Shown here: piece by piece, positions 12,166 to 24,351 of the stretch | Layout of the letters: each line of letters begins with the position of its first letter | Position numbering within the stretch: position 1 is the stretch's first letter | DNA from: Aulostomus chinensis | Taxonomy: Eukaryota > Chordata > Actinopteri > Syngnathiformes > Aulostomidae | DNA length: 64,000 nucleotides | Assembly: GCA_037954235.1 (NCBI GenBank) | Contig: JBBMOA010000008.1 | Location: forward strand, 3,557,501 to 3,621,500 | Direction: 5' to 3' | Position numbers and translations under genes: made by a program | Notes under the pieces: model-generated | Databases searched by the model: none | What the model saw: the letters and a program-made list of their open reading frames with translations, nothing else | Told to the model about the DNA's origin: nothing

Positions 12166-15100
12166 ATGGAGCACATCCGGACGCCCAAGGTAACATTCAC
12201 TGCATTCCAGCGTCGTCTTCTCAGGTAGTCTCTATCTCTTCCGTGCTGATGTGGCCATAATGTGTGACGTTTCATTTCTTCCTCCGTGTGTCTCCGTTCC
12301 GCATCGCTCACCGGACCGTTACCCAGCAGCATCTCACCGGGGCCGATGTCCGATGTCCGATAATGGACTCACTCACTTTGCAATGGAGAGCGCCGGCTGA
12401 ATCCATTGGCGCAGGTGCTGGCGCAGCGCTTGCAGCTACCACATAGAAATTTGTTCCTATTTATCAGTCATGGATCGTGAATCTAAGGAAATGTGCCAAA
12501 GCATGACGTTGCATTGTGCTGATAACCACCATGTTTTCTTGTGTCTGTCAGCCTGGCAAAGCCTCCCATCCTTTTCATAGTCTAGCTGGGTTTACGGGCA
12601 GATCATGAGTCAGTTTGGCATGAACCGGCTGCCCATTGATACAGGAATCCGATAAACTTACTTGTGATTACAAATCTGACATCAGTATATTGGCCAATAA
12701 GCTTGACAAATTTAGTCAAGATTGATAATTAATTTTGTCTTCAGCCAACACATTCCAGTATATTAATGAAAGGCCAACCGATGGCGACAGTGACCCATCA
12801 GCAGAGGCAGCTCTTACGGGTCGGTGTTAGGTTTACCAGGAGGAGTTAACAGCTACTCTTCCAGGGGTCCAACCAACAGAAAATATATAATAACAAAGAC
12901 AATAAAATAACGATAGTAGTAAACCGGGTATCATCCAAAGTTCATAAACATGACAATAACAATAGGGCTTAGGTAAACTAAAGTTCCATCTCCGTCTCAA
13001 CCATCAGGAGGCCAGTGAGAGGTCACCATCCCACAGCAGCACCAGATACAACTCACACTCACACACACACGTATGTTCCATATATGTGTCTCCCTGTTAT
13101 TATACCAAGTCAAGTCAAGGCAGTTTTATTTGTACGGCGCCAAACCACAACCAAAGTGACACTTTACTGGTAGAGCAGGTCCAGCACCTCCCTCCTTCAA
13201 TGAACCTCCACCCAACAATTCTCCATCAGCAAGCACATCCTGCAACAGCAGCCACCAAAACCTTCCTTTTACCATGCAGGAAGGTGGAGCAGATCCAGGA
13301 TCAGTGGGGGGGAAAGAGAGCAGGAGAACTGGGCAGAGACAAAGACAGAGAATGGAGTAAGACAGAGAGACAGAAGGAAAGAGAGGGACAGAGATAAAGA
13401 GAGAGAGAAAGGAAGAGAGACTGATGGACAGAGACAAAGATAGAGAATGGAGGAAGACAGAGAGACAGAAGGAAATAATAAAGAGGGAGAGAAAGGAGGA
13501 GAGACTGATGGACACAAAACAATAACGTGAATGGGGTTTTAGATCAAACCATCATCACAACGTATTTTTGATTACCTTGACCTTCCTTCAACATTGTAGT
13601 GAGCTTCTATACTGTTAGTGAGCTACTGATGGTTACTGAGGTATAATTTAAGCTGTTTTTTTTTTTAAGTGTATTCTGTTATTTTATTTATGCATTTTTT
13701 TATTGTGGTGGGTAACAACCTTTTGCATCCAGTGAGTTTGTTGTTGTAGAAAACACCTGTTCAGTAACATCTGTGTGAGGAAAAACACACTTCACTATCA
13801 CCTTTACTGATACTTGTTTGACACAGATGAGTCCCGCCCAGCTGTTAGCAACTCTGACTCCTGGTGAATGTGTGTGTGTGTGTGTGTGTGCGCGCACGCA
13901 TGCTTCCATCAGGTGGAAAATGTGCGTCTCCTGGACCGGTCAATTGGCCAGAGAAAGGCTAGCGTTGGGACTCTCTACCTCTCTGCCACACACACCATGT
14001 TTGTGGAAAACAACCCTGAGACTCGCAAGGAGACCTGGGTAAGCTGCCTGGGGCTGCCGTTTGACCTCTGACATACCGGGGGGGGGGGGGGGCACGTTAA
14101 CAGCCAAATCTCTGATTCTGTGGTTACACAAGATGTCACCTACCATATCTTTCAAGTCAAGTCAAGCCAAGTCAGTTTTATTTAGATGGCGTCAAACCCC
14201 AACCAAAGTTCTCTCATGACACTTTGCAAGTAGAGCAGGTACAGCACCTCACTCCTTCAATGAACCTCCACCCAACAATTCTCCATCAGCAGCACATCCT
14301 GCAACAGCGGCGAAGAAAACCTTCCTTTTAACAGGCAGGAATGTCGAGCAGATCCAGGATCAGTGGGGACGGCCTTCTGCTTTGACCGGTTGGGGGGAAA
14401 GAGAGCAGGAGAGCAGGGCAGAGACAGAGACAGAGAATGGAGGAAGACAGATATGCAGAAGGAAAGAGAGGGACAGAGATAAAGAGAAAGAGAAAGGAAG
14501 AGACTGATGGACAGACAGGGACATGAGCAGGTGGAGCTACAGGTGGTAGCTTGAGCCTCCTCAGGTCTGCAGCCTCCTCCAGCAGCACCAGGATCTGGGA
14601 TGAGAGAAGAAGAAGAGGAGTTAGAAATATGTATGAGTATGATTTATGTTTGACAAATATATGAGGACAGAGAGGAGTAGAGAGAAGCCCAGTGCATCAT
14701 GGGAGATCCCCGGCAGTCTAAGCCTATAGCAGCAGATCTAAGGGCCAGCCTAAGCAGCCCAACTATAAGCCTGATCAAAAAGGAAGGTCTTAAGTCTGCT
14801 CTTAAAGTAGAGAGGGTGCCTGCATCCCGGATTGAAACTGGGAGACGGTTCCACAGGAGGGGAGCCTGTTAGCTGAAGGCTCTGGCTCCCATTCTACTGT
14901 TAGAACTCTAGGAACCAGCAGTAACCCCTCATCCTGGGAGTGAAGGGTTCTAGCTGGATCATAGGGGACTAGGAGCTCTGTCAGGTATGAAGGTGCCTGA
15001 CTGTTGAGGACTTTGTATGTTAGAAGAAGAATTTTGAATTCTGTTCTGAATTTGACAGGGAGCCATGCAGAGAAGCCAGTACAGGAGAGACACGGTTTCT

Positions 15101-16702
15101 TCTACTAGTTCTAGTCAACACGCGGGCAGCAGCTTTCTGGACCAGCTGGAGAGTCTTTAGGGACCTACTGGTGCAGCCTGGTAGGAGGGAATCCACCAGC
15201 CAAAACAAACAGATATAGAGAGTCTTTTTTGACACATCTCATGCATTTCTAATAACAAATTGTGGCACTGCTGAATAAAAACAGTCATCAAAGCTTTTAT
15301 ACGTTCATCAAATTTTGAAAATTACAATGATTTTGCTTTGATATGTGATTATTTATAAATGCTATAGTAAAAGAAGAAGTAAAAAAATGACAGGATGTAT
15401 TTCTGCCAGCAAAAGAAAACAAACAAAAAAAGAACTTTTTCCTGTAAACAACCTTCCCAAAGTAGATCTCTGCACTTTGAACGCATGGCCAAATCTCACA
15501 TGCTTTTCTGTACAAAGCGACTAAGTTTTCAGTGCAGTGCAGTTTCAATGCAGCGCATTCACAGTCGTATCCAGCATGTTGTTAATGCACAAACCTTTAC
15601 AAACGGGAAACGCTGTATGTCAGTGTTGATGATTGACTCGGCTCACGGAGGTAAACAATCCTTATCCTGACTCTCCTCCCTTCCATACTCGACCCGAGAA
15701 AGAACTTAGTGGAGACACATGCCCGTCACTTTGGCTGATTGGATGCAGATGCAGAAGACATCCCATCAACACACGGACGGCTCTCTACTAAGAGAGGCTT
15801 AATCCGATATGGTGGATTGTTATTGGACGTTGCATCGGTGACAGAAGCGTCTCATGAACTAACACAGTCACAGCGGCACGCACTGTCACACCCATGCAAA
15901 CTTTAAGTCAAGCAGAGTGAAGTCCTTTCATGGCAAGTTTTTTAATCTCGCCAGCCTCTCCTCTTTCAAATCTCCTGCAGGAGGTGGATGAGGCTGCCGC
16001 CCCCCCACCCCCCCGGGTCTGATAACAGAAGCATCCACTGGAGTCAGTTTACACCCAACAGGCGCTGACGGACTGAGTCCACTGGATTAGCAGGAGCCTA
16101 TAAGACAAATGCAGTTTGGCTTATGTCAAGGCAAAAAAAAAAAACACTCACACACACAACAGTTTAGACAACTTCCTCCTTTTCCTGTTCTTCTACTGGC
16201 AGCATTCACTTCCTGTTAGAAAAACCCCAAACCATCTGCTCAAACTGATGTTGACATTTTAAATCACAAGATGGATTACACAACGATGTGGCCTGTGCTG
16301 GACTTCATGGGTTTTTATTAGTGCTGATCAATCGTGCTTTCTGTCATACTTCCTGTTAAAGTCCTCATTTGGTATTCACACAAAGCCAGGAAGAGTAAAA
16401 ATGTGTGTGTGTGTCTGTGTGTACTTGGTTTTTGTTATCTTTTGGAGACCTTTTCTGGTACAAACACTAGCCTTATCAGGACCCCTAGTCCTCATGGGGA
16501 CCAAAGACCGGTCCTAATGCGGCAGAACTTCATTCATGAACACCTGGTCAAAGGTAGACTGAAGGTGTGACCTGCAGTTAGCTTGAGGTTGAGGTGAGGC
16601 ATCAATTGGTTAGGGTTAGGATTAAGATTAGCGCTTGGGTTAGGATATTCACATGAATGGAAGTCAATGGAATGTCTTAATAAGGATAGCTACGCAAACC
16701 TC

Positions 16703-16758
<56 letters not shown>

Positions 16759-17952
16759 CACCAGTGGAGGTCAGCTGTAGATACGGTGTCAGTACATGAT
16801 GGGGTAAATATTTGGTTTAGCATGATGACTTCTAGGGCTGCACGGTGGTGCAGTGGTCAGCACTGTGGCCTCACAGCAAGAAGGTTCCGGGTTCGAGTCC
16901 CGGCTCAGGCGCGGGATCTTTCTGTGTGGAGTTTGCATGTTCTCCCCGTGTCTGTGTGGGTTCTCTCCGGTACTCCGGCTTCCTCCCACAGTCCAAAAAC
17001 ATGCAATTGGGGACTAGGCTGATTGATACTCTAAATTGACCGTAGGTGGGAATGTGAGTGTGAATGGTTGTTTGTCTCTCTATGTTGGCCCTGCGATGGA
17101 CTGGCGACCTGTCCAGGGTGAACCCCGCCTCTCGCCCGTTGACGCTGGGATAGGCTCCAGCCCCCCCGCGACCCTTAATGTGTAGGAATAAGCGGAAGAT
17201 GACGATGGATGGATGATGACTTCTAGAATGTCCTCTGTGAGTAATAGGACAGGTGTGTTCCAGGTGTTACACAGCATGGTGAGCAGCGTGGAGAGGCCGC
17301 CCACCACGCCTGCAGGAAGTCAGCTGATCCTGCGTTGTAAGGACTTCCGGGTCTTCCAGCTTCTCATTCCCCAAGAGAGAGACTGTTTTGATGTCCACAC
17401 TTCATTGGTCAGGATGTCACGACCAGGTGTGTGTGTGTGTGTGTGTGTGTGTGATTGAGTCACTGTGTCTTTGAGTGGCTGCTAGCGTGTGTAAGTTTGT
17501 TGGGTTTTTTTTCCAGTATGTTAACAAGTCATTTCTCCACAGAGAAGTACAGCGAGCTGTACTGTCTGTCCTTCAATCCCAATGTGAACAAGGAGGAGAG
17601 AGAAGAGTCGTGGACCTTCTTGGATCTCATGGCGGACTACAAGAGGATGGGCGTTCCCAATAACCTCTGGGTCACCACGGCGGCCAACAGTGAATACAGG
17701 GTCAGTTGTTGGATCATTTATATGATAATTTCGTGAGCCTCAGCTTTAATGTCACACACTGCGCATGTCTGACCAGATCCCCCTGTTGGTGACATGTGTG
17801 TCCATCTTCTCCCAGGTGTGTGACACGTACCCATCAGAGCTGTTCGTTCCAAAGTCGGCCACGCCCGCCATCATCGTGGGCAGCTCAAGGTTTAGGAGTC
17901 GAGGGCGGTTCCCCGCGTTGTCGTACTTCCACCAGGACACACTAGTCAGTAT

Positions 17953-17988
<36 letters not shown>

Positions 17989-18197
17989 GGCACTATGTCA
18001 GTATCAGTATATAGTAGTCCTGCATCTAATCCCGATCATATGATACTGTGATGGCCCTCCAGGCAGCAGTGTGCCGGTGTAGTCAGCCTCTATCAGGCTT
18101 CAGTGGACGCTGTCAGGAGGATGAGATGATGCTGCAGGCCGTGATGAAGTCCAACCCTGGAAGTGACTACATCTACGTGGTGGATACCAGGCCCAAG

Positions 18198-18250
<53 letters not shown>

Positions 18251-18463
18251 ACACGAACACAGAGCAAAGAGTTGTAATATTCCTATACTCTGATGTGTGT
18301 GTGTGTGTGTGTCCAGCTCAATGCCATGGCAAACCGAGCAGCTGGTAAAGGCTACGAGAACGAGGACCACTACACCAACATCAAGCTGCATTTCATCGGC
18401 ATCGAAAACATTCATGTGATGAGGAACAGCCAGCAGAAAATCATTGATGGTAAAGGAGTGTGC

Positions 18464-18519
<56 letters not shown>

Positions 18520-20156
18520 CTCCTTCTCTCTTATCCTTGCAGTAGGTGAAATGAGAGCTCCATCAATGACTGACTTCCTGTGGGGTCTGGAGAACTCTGG
18601 CTGGCTCAAGCATATTAAAGCCATCCTAGATGCTGGGGTCTTCATAGCCAAAGTGCGTATATAGTTCACACACGCGCGCGCGCGCACACACACACACATT
18701 CGCAATCTCATCATGATCATTTTCATAAATTGAAATTTGGGGTTATAAAGCACTCTACAAATGATAATTTCATCTCTTTACCACGTAAAATGTATTGGGT
18801 TTCACTAATTAACAGAGGACCCTAAGTAAGGACATGTTATAAAAACACGTAAATGCTTCGTTAAGCTCAGTAGAATCCCTCGTGTATTCAGTGGATCAAA
18901 TGTCTGAGCCAGAAATGTGAGGCGGATGAGCCAGACACTTGCATTCTGTCTAATGGCCTGCAGGAGGGGGACTGCCCTGAATGCAGAAATAAGATGCTAA
19001 TTTTTCTACTTTTTTCCTACTTCTACTGTCACCTGCTCACCACCATATTTTTCTCTTTGTCAGTCTCCGTATACATGCCTGTCAGTCTCTCTACCTTTCT
19101 GTCTCTCTACCTTTCTGTCTCTCTACCTTTCTGTCTGTCTATCTGTCTCTCTCTCTCACCCCAACTCGTCTGGGTCGTCTCTTTTCTGCCTGTTAAAAGT
19201 CAGTTTTGCGTTGCTGATGTAGCAGACGTGTTTGTTCATCGGGAGTTTTTGGGTCTTTTTAAACGACATGAAGAGTTTTGTGTGCTGACACTAGTAGTCA
19301 TTTGGTCCTGTATGAAGAAATACTGACTTGTGCTCTTGTACTGTCCTGATGGACGTCAGCTGAGACGTATTGGGCCTGTAAACGAGCGCTCTGACCTGAT
19401 GAGTGCCTCTGCAGCTCTTTTTGTGCCCTGTCTTTTTCATACCAATATGGAGAGTTGTGTGAATAATATCAATAAGTACCAGTATAAATATTGATAAAAT
19501 CATAACAATGGCCGACTCTACCACGAATGCTTTGTTTTTCAGTACTAAGGGTACTACGTCAACCTGTCAAAGTATGCTATGCACCTGTAAAAAAAAAAAC
19601 AACCTCCATATACCTGCTAATCCTGGTGCTCTTGTTGTGGATGAGAAAATAATTTCTGACCTCATTCACGAGTTTAATTTTGTTTCACATCCTCAGCTTG
19701 AGAACATGTTCCTTTATGATTTACTTAGAGTCAAATACACGATCGGGAAGAGGGGGGTGAGGCTACTTGGCGACTCCACATGAAAGAATGTGTTTTAAGT
19801 CTGTTTAAACTATGCGATTATTCTGGAATGAGCACTGCAAGTTTGAACACGTAAAAAAGCCTCGGCTGTAGAATGCTGCCAGCATAACGCACCCACATCT
19901 GTCCATCCTGTCTGTGCTCATGCTGCACTGTGGGTAAATTAGGTGCCAATTTTTGAAAAGTATCGTAAAAAGAGTGTATGTGTGGTTCCTTTTTGTCTGA
20001 CTGACCACTTCCTGTCTGTGTGCAGGCGGTGGCGGATGAGGGGGTCAGTGTGTTGGTCCACTGTTCAGATGGCTGGGACAGGACAGCCCAGGCCTGCTCA
20101 GTAGCCAGTATACTGCTGGACCCATACTACCGCACCATCAAAGGACTCATGGTAAG

Positions 20157-20198
<42 letters not shown>

Positions 20199-22818
20199 AG
20201 ACAATGGTACACTCACACACATATGGTCCAGTCCCTGTAACCAGCTCCGTCCTACACTGTTGGCTCCTCTTCCTCTCCTCTCATGTAGCTGCTGATAGAG
20301 AGAGACTGGGTTTCCTTTGGACACAAGTTTTCGCACAGGTAAGTAACTCACTTCAACACACACACACACAAACACAAATTAATATAAAACAATGATAAAA
20401 TCCTTTTTCCCACCACACATGTACTGACAGGATCGACCGGTACCACGTACTCATGAGGACGCATGCTAGCCCAGGTTCCTAACTTGTCAGTGACATAGTT
20501 TGAAGGAAGGCAGCTGTCAACCGTAGCAGACAAAAAGATCCATTTTCCAAGCTCGAGGTTGATGTCAGTTTCTTCTGGAGGTCCCTTCTGACCTGTCCAG
20601 TTTGCAGCTTCGGTTTATGGTTTTACTGCTTAAATGTTACACAGCATTTGCCGAAGTGACATGACTGCGTACATGGAAACATCTAATACCTGACAGCAGT
20701 AAACCGTTAAAGGAAACATCCATGCTGATTGTGTGGCGAGGGTCAGACGGGTGAGTTATGAGTCCATGAGATCCCCATTCACATTTATGTGAGAGGAGCA
20801 AGAGAGCGCAGTCACTGACTAACGCTGAACAAGGCTACAGTGCAGCAGGGAGCCCAGTTGCTCTCCATCTTGGAGACTGAGTCCAGACCTGGAATACAGC
20901 AACACCAGAGGCAAGTAGCGCTGCTCTGGGAAGGGAGGAGTACGCAGCGTAGTGTGAGATCCAGAGCAGGAGAACAAGGAGGAGTTCCAGAAGAAATGCC
21001 TTTGTTTCTTGCCATTGAGCAGTTCTCAAGCCCACGGTTCCTGATAGTCCAGATACTGAACTGGTCCAAGAAAGGCTGGTTCTGTGTTTTAAATCGTCAC
21101 TTCGGGGGAGGACAGAAACAACTGTGACATCTATTTCTCCTTCAGCAGTTGAAAATAGAGTCGGGTTCTGTCAACTTAAAAGGAAGATGTTGTCGCCCCG
21201 CAGATACGCCCACCTGGACGGGGACCCCAAAGAGGTGTCACCAGTCATCGACCAGTTCTTGGAGTGTGTGTGGCAGCTGTCTGAGCAGTTTCCGTGTGCC
21301 TTTGAGTATAATGAACGCTTCCTCATCGCCATACACACCCATGTCTACTCCTGCCAGTATGGAACCTTCCTGGGCAACTGCCAGAAAGAACGCAGGGATT
21401 TGAGGTAGGAGGGAGAGAAACGCCTCTGTGTTTTCACAGCAGAACCTTCCTCTGTGCATCAAAGTACGTCCCTGTTGGTGCAGAGGTTCCTATTTATGGA
21501 GCTGAGATCTCGTTCCATAGCCCCTGGATTGTTGGTATCAAAGATCATGTCATGCCCATATCGAAGTCTCGAGATCTTATGAGTGAAATGTAACATGACA
21601 CAATGAAAATAATTATGATGGTAGAGACATCCAAGTTCTATGTTTTTGGTTTTAAACTTCCCAACAATTTCACAATTCACACGTTGTAGAAATCGTGGAT
21701 GTCCTATGGCGTTTAATTTGGTGACATCAACTTTGAAATTAACCCTGCTGCTCCTGTGAACAGTCAGAGGCCTGCTTCCTCACATCCACAACTTCAGGGT
21801 TTCAGGTTCATACTGTCATAAGAAGTCGTAGAAGAAGAAAAGTGGTATTTTAAACAGATGAATAAAGCCACAAGACTATTGAACGGTCATTAGATTTGCC
21901 TCACAAATACCTGCCTGTAGGGATGGGAACTGATACGATTTTTACGATTCCGATTCCATTTTCTTTCTGCTTAACGGATAACAGCAGAGGACGCGCTAAC
22001 ACTGCTGCTGGGTTGAGATTCACTCCGGAGCGGATCGAAAACGCGACATTCATTCCACTTGATCGCAGGCTGTGTGTGCAAATGTTCCTGCATAGTGGAA
22101 GTACTTCCTCCCTTTGATGAAATATCCACTTTGCAAGTTGCCTTGTTGCCGTCCTTTCTCATAAACTGTAACTTAACTTTCGAGCGTTTGTACTGCTTTG
22201 GCGCCATGTTTCCCGACGGCTGCACTGGTGAATGGCGTCACCACGCATGTTGCTTTGCTAATGCAAGCTACGCCATTCATGCCCACTGGAATCGATAAGG
22301 GAATCATTTGCAAAACTGGCAAAGGATTCCAAGGAATTGAAACACTGGGAACCGGTTCTCAACAAGAACCAGTTTTTGATTCCCGTCCCTAACAGCCTGT
22401 GTGTGGGTTTGAGCTCAACTGAGAAAAGTCATGTTTGATAACTGCTGATTTTTGTTTTTGTTTGTGTCCTTGATTTCAGTTTAATGACATGGATTTTTCT
22501 GCTGTTTTTATGTGCAAGCAGACATTTCAGTGAATGTAGCTGCATGATATTTGTCCTGAAAGGCAAAACCCTGGACTTTCCTGTTCCTCTACAAATTAGT
22601 AGTGAGGCACAGAACGCACGCCAGTCTGTGGCCTATAAATGACACGGGAGAAGATCCATATGTAATCAATTAATTAGCACAGCGCCTCTGGCGTCAGACC
22701 ATTCAGCACCGCACCAGCAGTTTTAGGGCAGTAGAGTCACTTTAGTTTGACAAACTTAATAAAGAGGCCCAAACAAGACGCCTCCCCTCGCTCATTCAGG
22801 CTTAAATTTTGTGTGTGC

Positions 22819-22851
<33 letters not shown>

Positions 22852-24351
22852 TGTGCACGTGTGCTGGTTGACGTCAGGTTTTGTGAGCGGAGTCATTCCG
22901 TGTGGCCTCAGCTGTGGAAGGACAGAGCAGACTTCATCAATCCTTTGTACAACGCTGAGCTGAGCCAGTGCCAGGGTGTGCTGAGACCCAACACCACCCC
23001 CTACTGCTTCAAGTGAGTCACTGCAGCACTTGTATCAGCAACATATACACTTTGACTGGACTGAAGCATGTGATTTGATGGCTGCAGATACAAGAAAAAT
23101 ATATGAAAATAACATTCTCAGGGTTTCACTACCACTGTCCTTCTCCATCTGTCTCTCCAGGATGTGGAAGGGTCTCTACAATCACGTGGAGAAGTCAACG
23201 CCTCCTCGCCAGTCGCCGTCTGACTTCCTGTCCGCTGTGAGGGAGGAGTCCCAGCAGCTGGAGGAGGAGCTGACCAATCACCAGGAGGTAGCGCCAGGAG
23301 GAACCGCCCACCACCACCCGGGCTCCAGACAAGGCATACAACACACAAAGACACTGTTACGACACCACCATCATCACCCCTCTGAGAGCGGAGAACAGAA
23401 ACGACCGGTTGACAATCATGCAGGAAACACGTGAAGTCATTCCTAGCACACGCAAACTAGGGGACGAGTCTGAACATGTAATTTCTGTCGTCAGTTCAGA
23501 TTTCATGGGCTTCACAGCCACGTCCAAGACCTGCATCTGCTTGACTGTCGCGTTCAGAAACAAATCAAAATGAATGCCAAAGTAGCAACATTGTGATGCA
23601 GATCTGCAGTTCTGCAAGACACACAAACAGTCAACCCTAGAAATGATGGTTCTCCACATGGAGTTTGGTTCAGATGAGCGACAGTAAGTTGGAGAGAGCT
23701 ACAGATTTACTTTCAGAGAATAAAATATATTTAGGGGTAGCAAGTCTTGCTGCAGGTGGCACGGTGTTGCAGTGGTCAGCACTGGCGCCTCAAGGCAAGA
23801 AGGTTCCGGGAAGTCTTGCTGTGTGGGCGGTTCCCTCTAAAGTTAGCTTTGTACCCTTGGGAACGTGTAATGGGGACCAATAGTTTTGGTGCAAGTGGGA
23901 CCTTGGAGCACATAAATGATGATTTAGTTATTGAATGTGTCTGAAGAGCATGGAGGAACGAGCGTGTTTTCTCTCGCCCCTGCAGAGGATCGCAGCCCTG
24001 ACGGGAAAGCCAATCACGTGGCAGAAGATGGAGGTTCTGCGGAGGAGGACTAGCCGCCTGCAGCAGAGACACTACGGGCCAGACCCGCCCACCACGTACA
24101 CAGACCCAATCACCAGCCCTGCACAGGACCACAGGACCTTGGAACCAGCCAATCAGAAGGCTCAGATGAAAGGCCCCGCCCTCAGCCTGCCTCTCAGCCT
24201 ACCTATCCATCTCAAGAATCTCGACCCTGAGGACTTCTCTGCCTACAGCGACCTGGAGTCGGGCGTGGCTGACCTGAGCAGCCGCTCATCCAGCGGCGGG
24301 GATGAGGGCAAGGACCCTGACACGGAGGATGCGGCCTTCACCACTGCCTGA
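12166..24351 (+). CDS. mtmr7: myotubularin-related phosphatase 7, 14 exons, complete
   Basis: Phosphoinositide 3-phosphatase of the MTMR6/7/8 group, acting on PI3P/PI(3,5)P2 at endomembranes (family knowledge). Exons: 12166-12189, 13913-14038, 17264-17426, 17543-17700, 17816-17944, 18063-18197, 18317-18449, 18543-18652, 20026-20151, 20289-20338, 21204-21404, 22878-23012, 23161-23287, 23986-24351. All junctions are GT-AG and phases agree, giving 660 aa, the length I recall for human MTMR7. Exon 1 encodes only MEHIRTPK, the family's standard start. The PH-GRAM domain is near residues 1-115 and the phosphatase domain near 125-500. The loop VHCSDGWDRT puts the catalytic Cys near residue 339, so the enzyme should be active. 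A coiled coil with QQLEEEL follows in exon 13. The tail SDLESGVADLSSRSSSGG matches MTMR7 rather than MTMR6 or MTMR8. Which teleost co-orthologue (a or b) this is cannot be told. Confidence 0.95.
13105..13515 (-). mobile_element. 3' end of the same LINE family in mtmr7 intron 1
   Basis: The start CAAGTCAAGTCAAGGCAG and the following 200 bp match the copy at 14153. An expanded GA-rich minisatellite (GAGAGACAGAAGGAAAGAGA units, 13310-13510) makes up the rest. No RT remnant is present. Confidence 0.7.
14153..15240 (-). mobile_element. L2/Rex1-type LINE 3' half in mtmr7 intron 2
   Basis: The minus strand encodes LQLVQKAAARVLTRTSRRNR followed by a decayed LLWNRLPVSIRDAGTLSTLR-like region, the C-terminal end of a fish L2-type RT. 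The 3' end is a pentamer tail, seen as CAAGTCAAGTCAAG on the plus strand at 14153. An internal GA-rich minisatellite (AGACAGAGAATGGAGGAAG and similar) lies at 14400-14510. Confidence 0.7.
16707..16757. repeat. (TG)n in mtmr7 intron 2
   Basis: About 50 bp, 79 bp upstream of the SINE insertion. Confidence 0.97.
16836..17212 (+). mobile_element. tRNA-like SINE with 14-bp target duplication, mtmr7 intron 2
   Basis: Same family as at 10643, full length. The exact duplication ATGATGACTTCTAG occurs at 16822-16835 and 17213-17226. The right flank ends only 37 bp before mtmr7 exon 3. Confidence 0.9.
18199..18254. repeat. (CA)n directly after the mtmr7 exon 6 donor
   Basis: The intron begins GTAACACACACA, so the repeat is part of the donor context. 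Similar arrays touch other mtmr7 junctions: 13869-13890, 17427-17453, 17954-17983, 18296-18312, 18467-18514, 20158-20196 and 22809-22841. Confidence 0.98.
21918..22391 (-). mobile_element. deleted hAT element carrying a BED zinc-finger remnant, in mtmr7 intron 11
   Basis: The ends TAGGGATGGGAA and TTCCCGTCCCTA are inverted repeats. The flanks CCTGCCTG and ACAGCCTG match at 6 of 8 positions. The minus strand encodes a BED-finger-like stretch (DGNKATCKVDISSKGGSTST) but no catalytic domain in 474 bp. This is a non-autonomous derivative of a ZBED-like hAT transposon. Confidence 0.8.
23755..23880 (+). mobile_element. truncated SINE in mtmr7 intron 13
   Basis: GGTGGCACGGTGTTGCAGTGGTCAGC and AAGAAGGTTCCGGG of the family are present. 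The B box and most of the body are lost. Confidence 0.65.

Noticed and set aside
11823..12332. Minus-strand 169-codon frame across mtmr7 exon 1
   Set aside because: No recognisable domain, and it covers the GC-rich 5' region of mtmr7. It is more likely chance.
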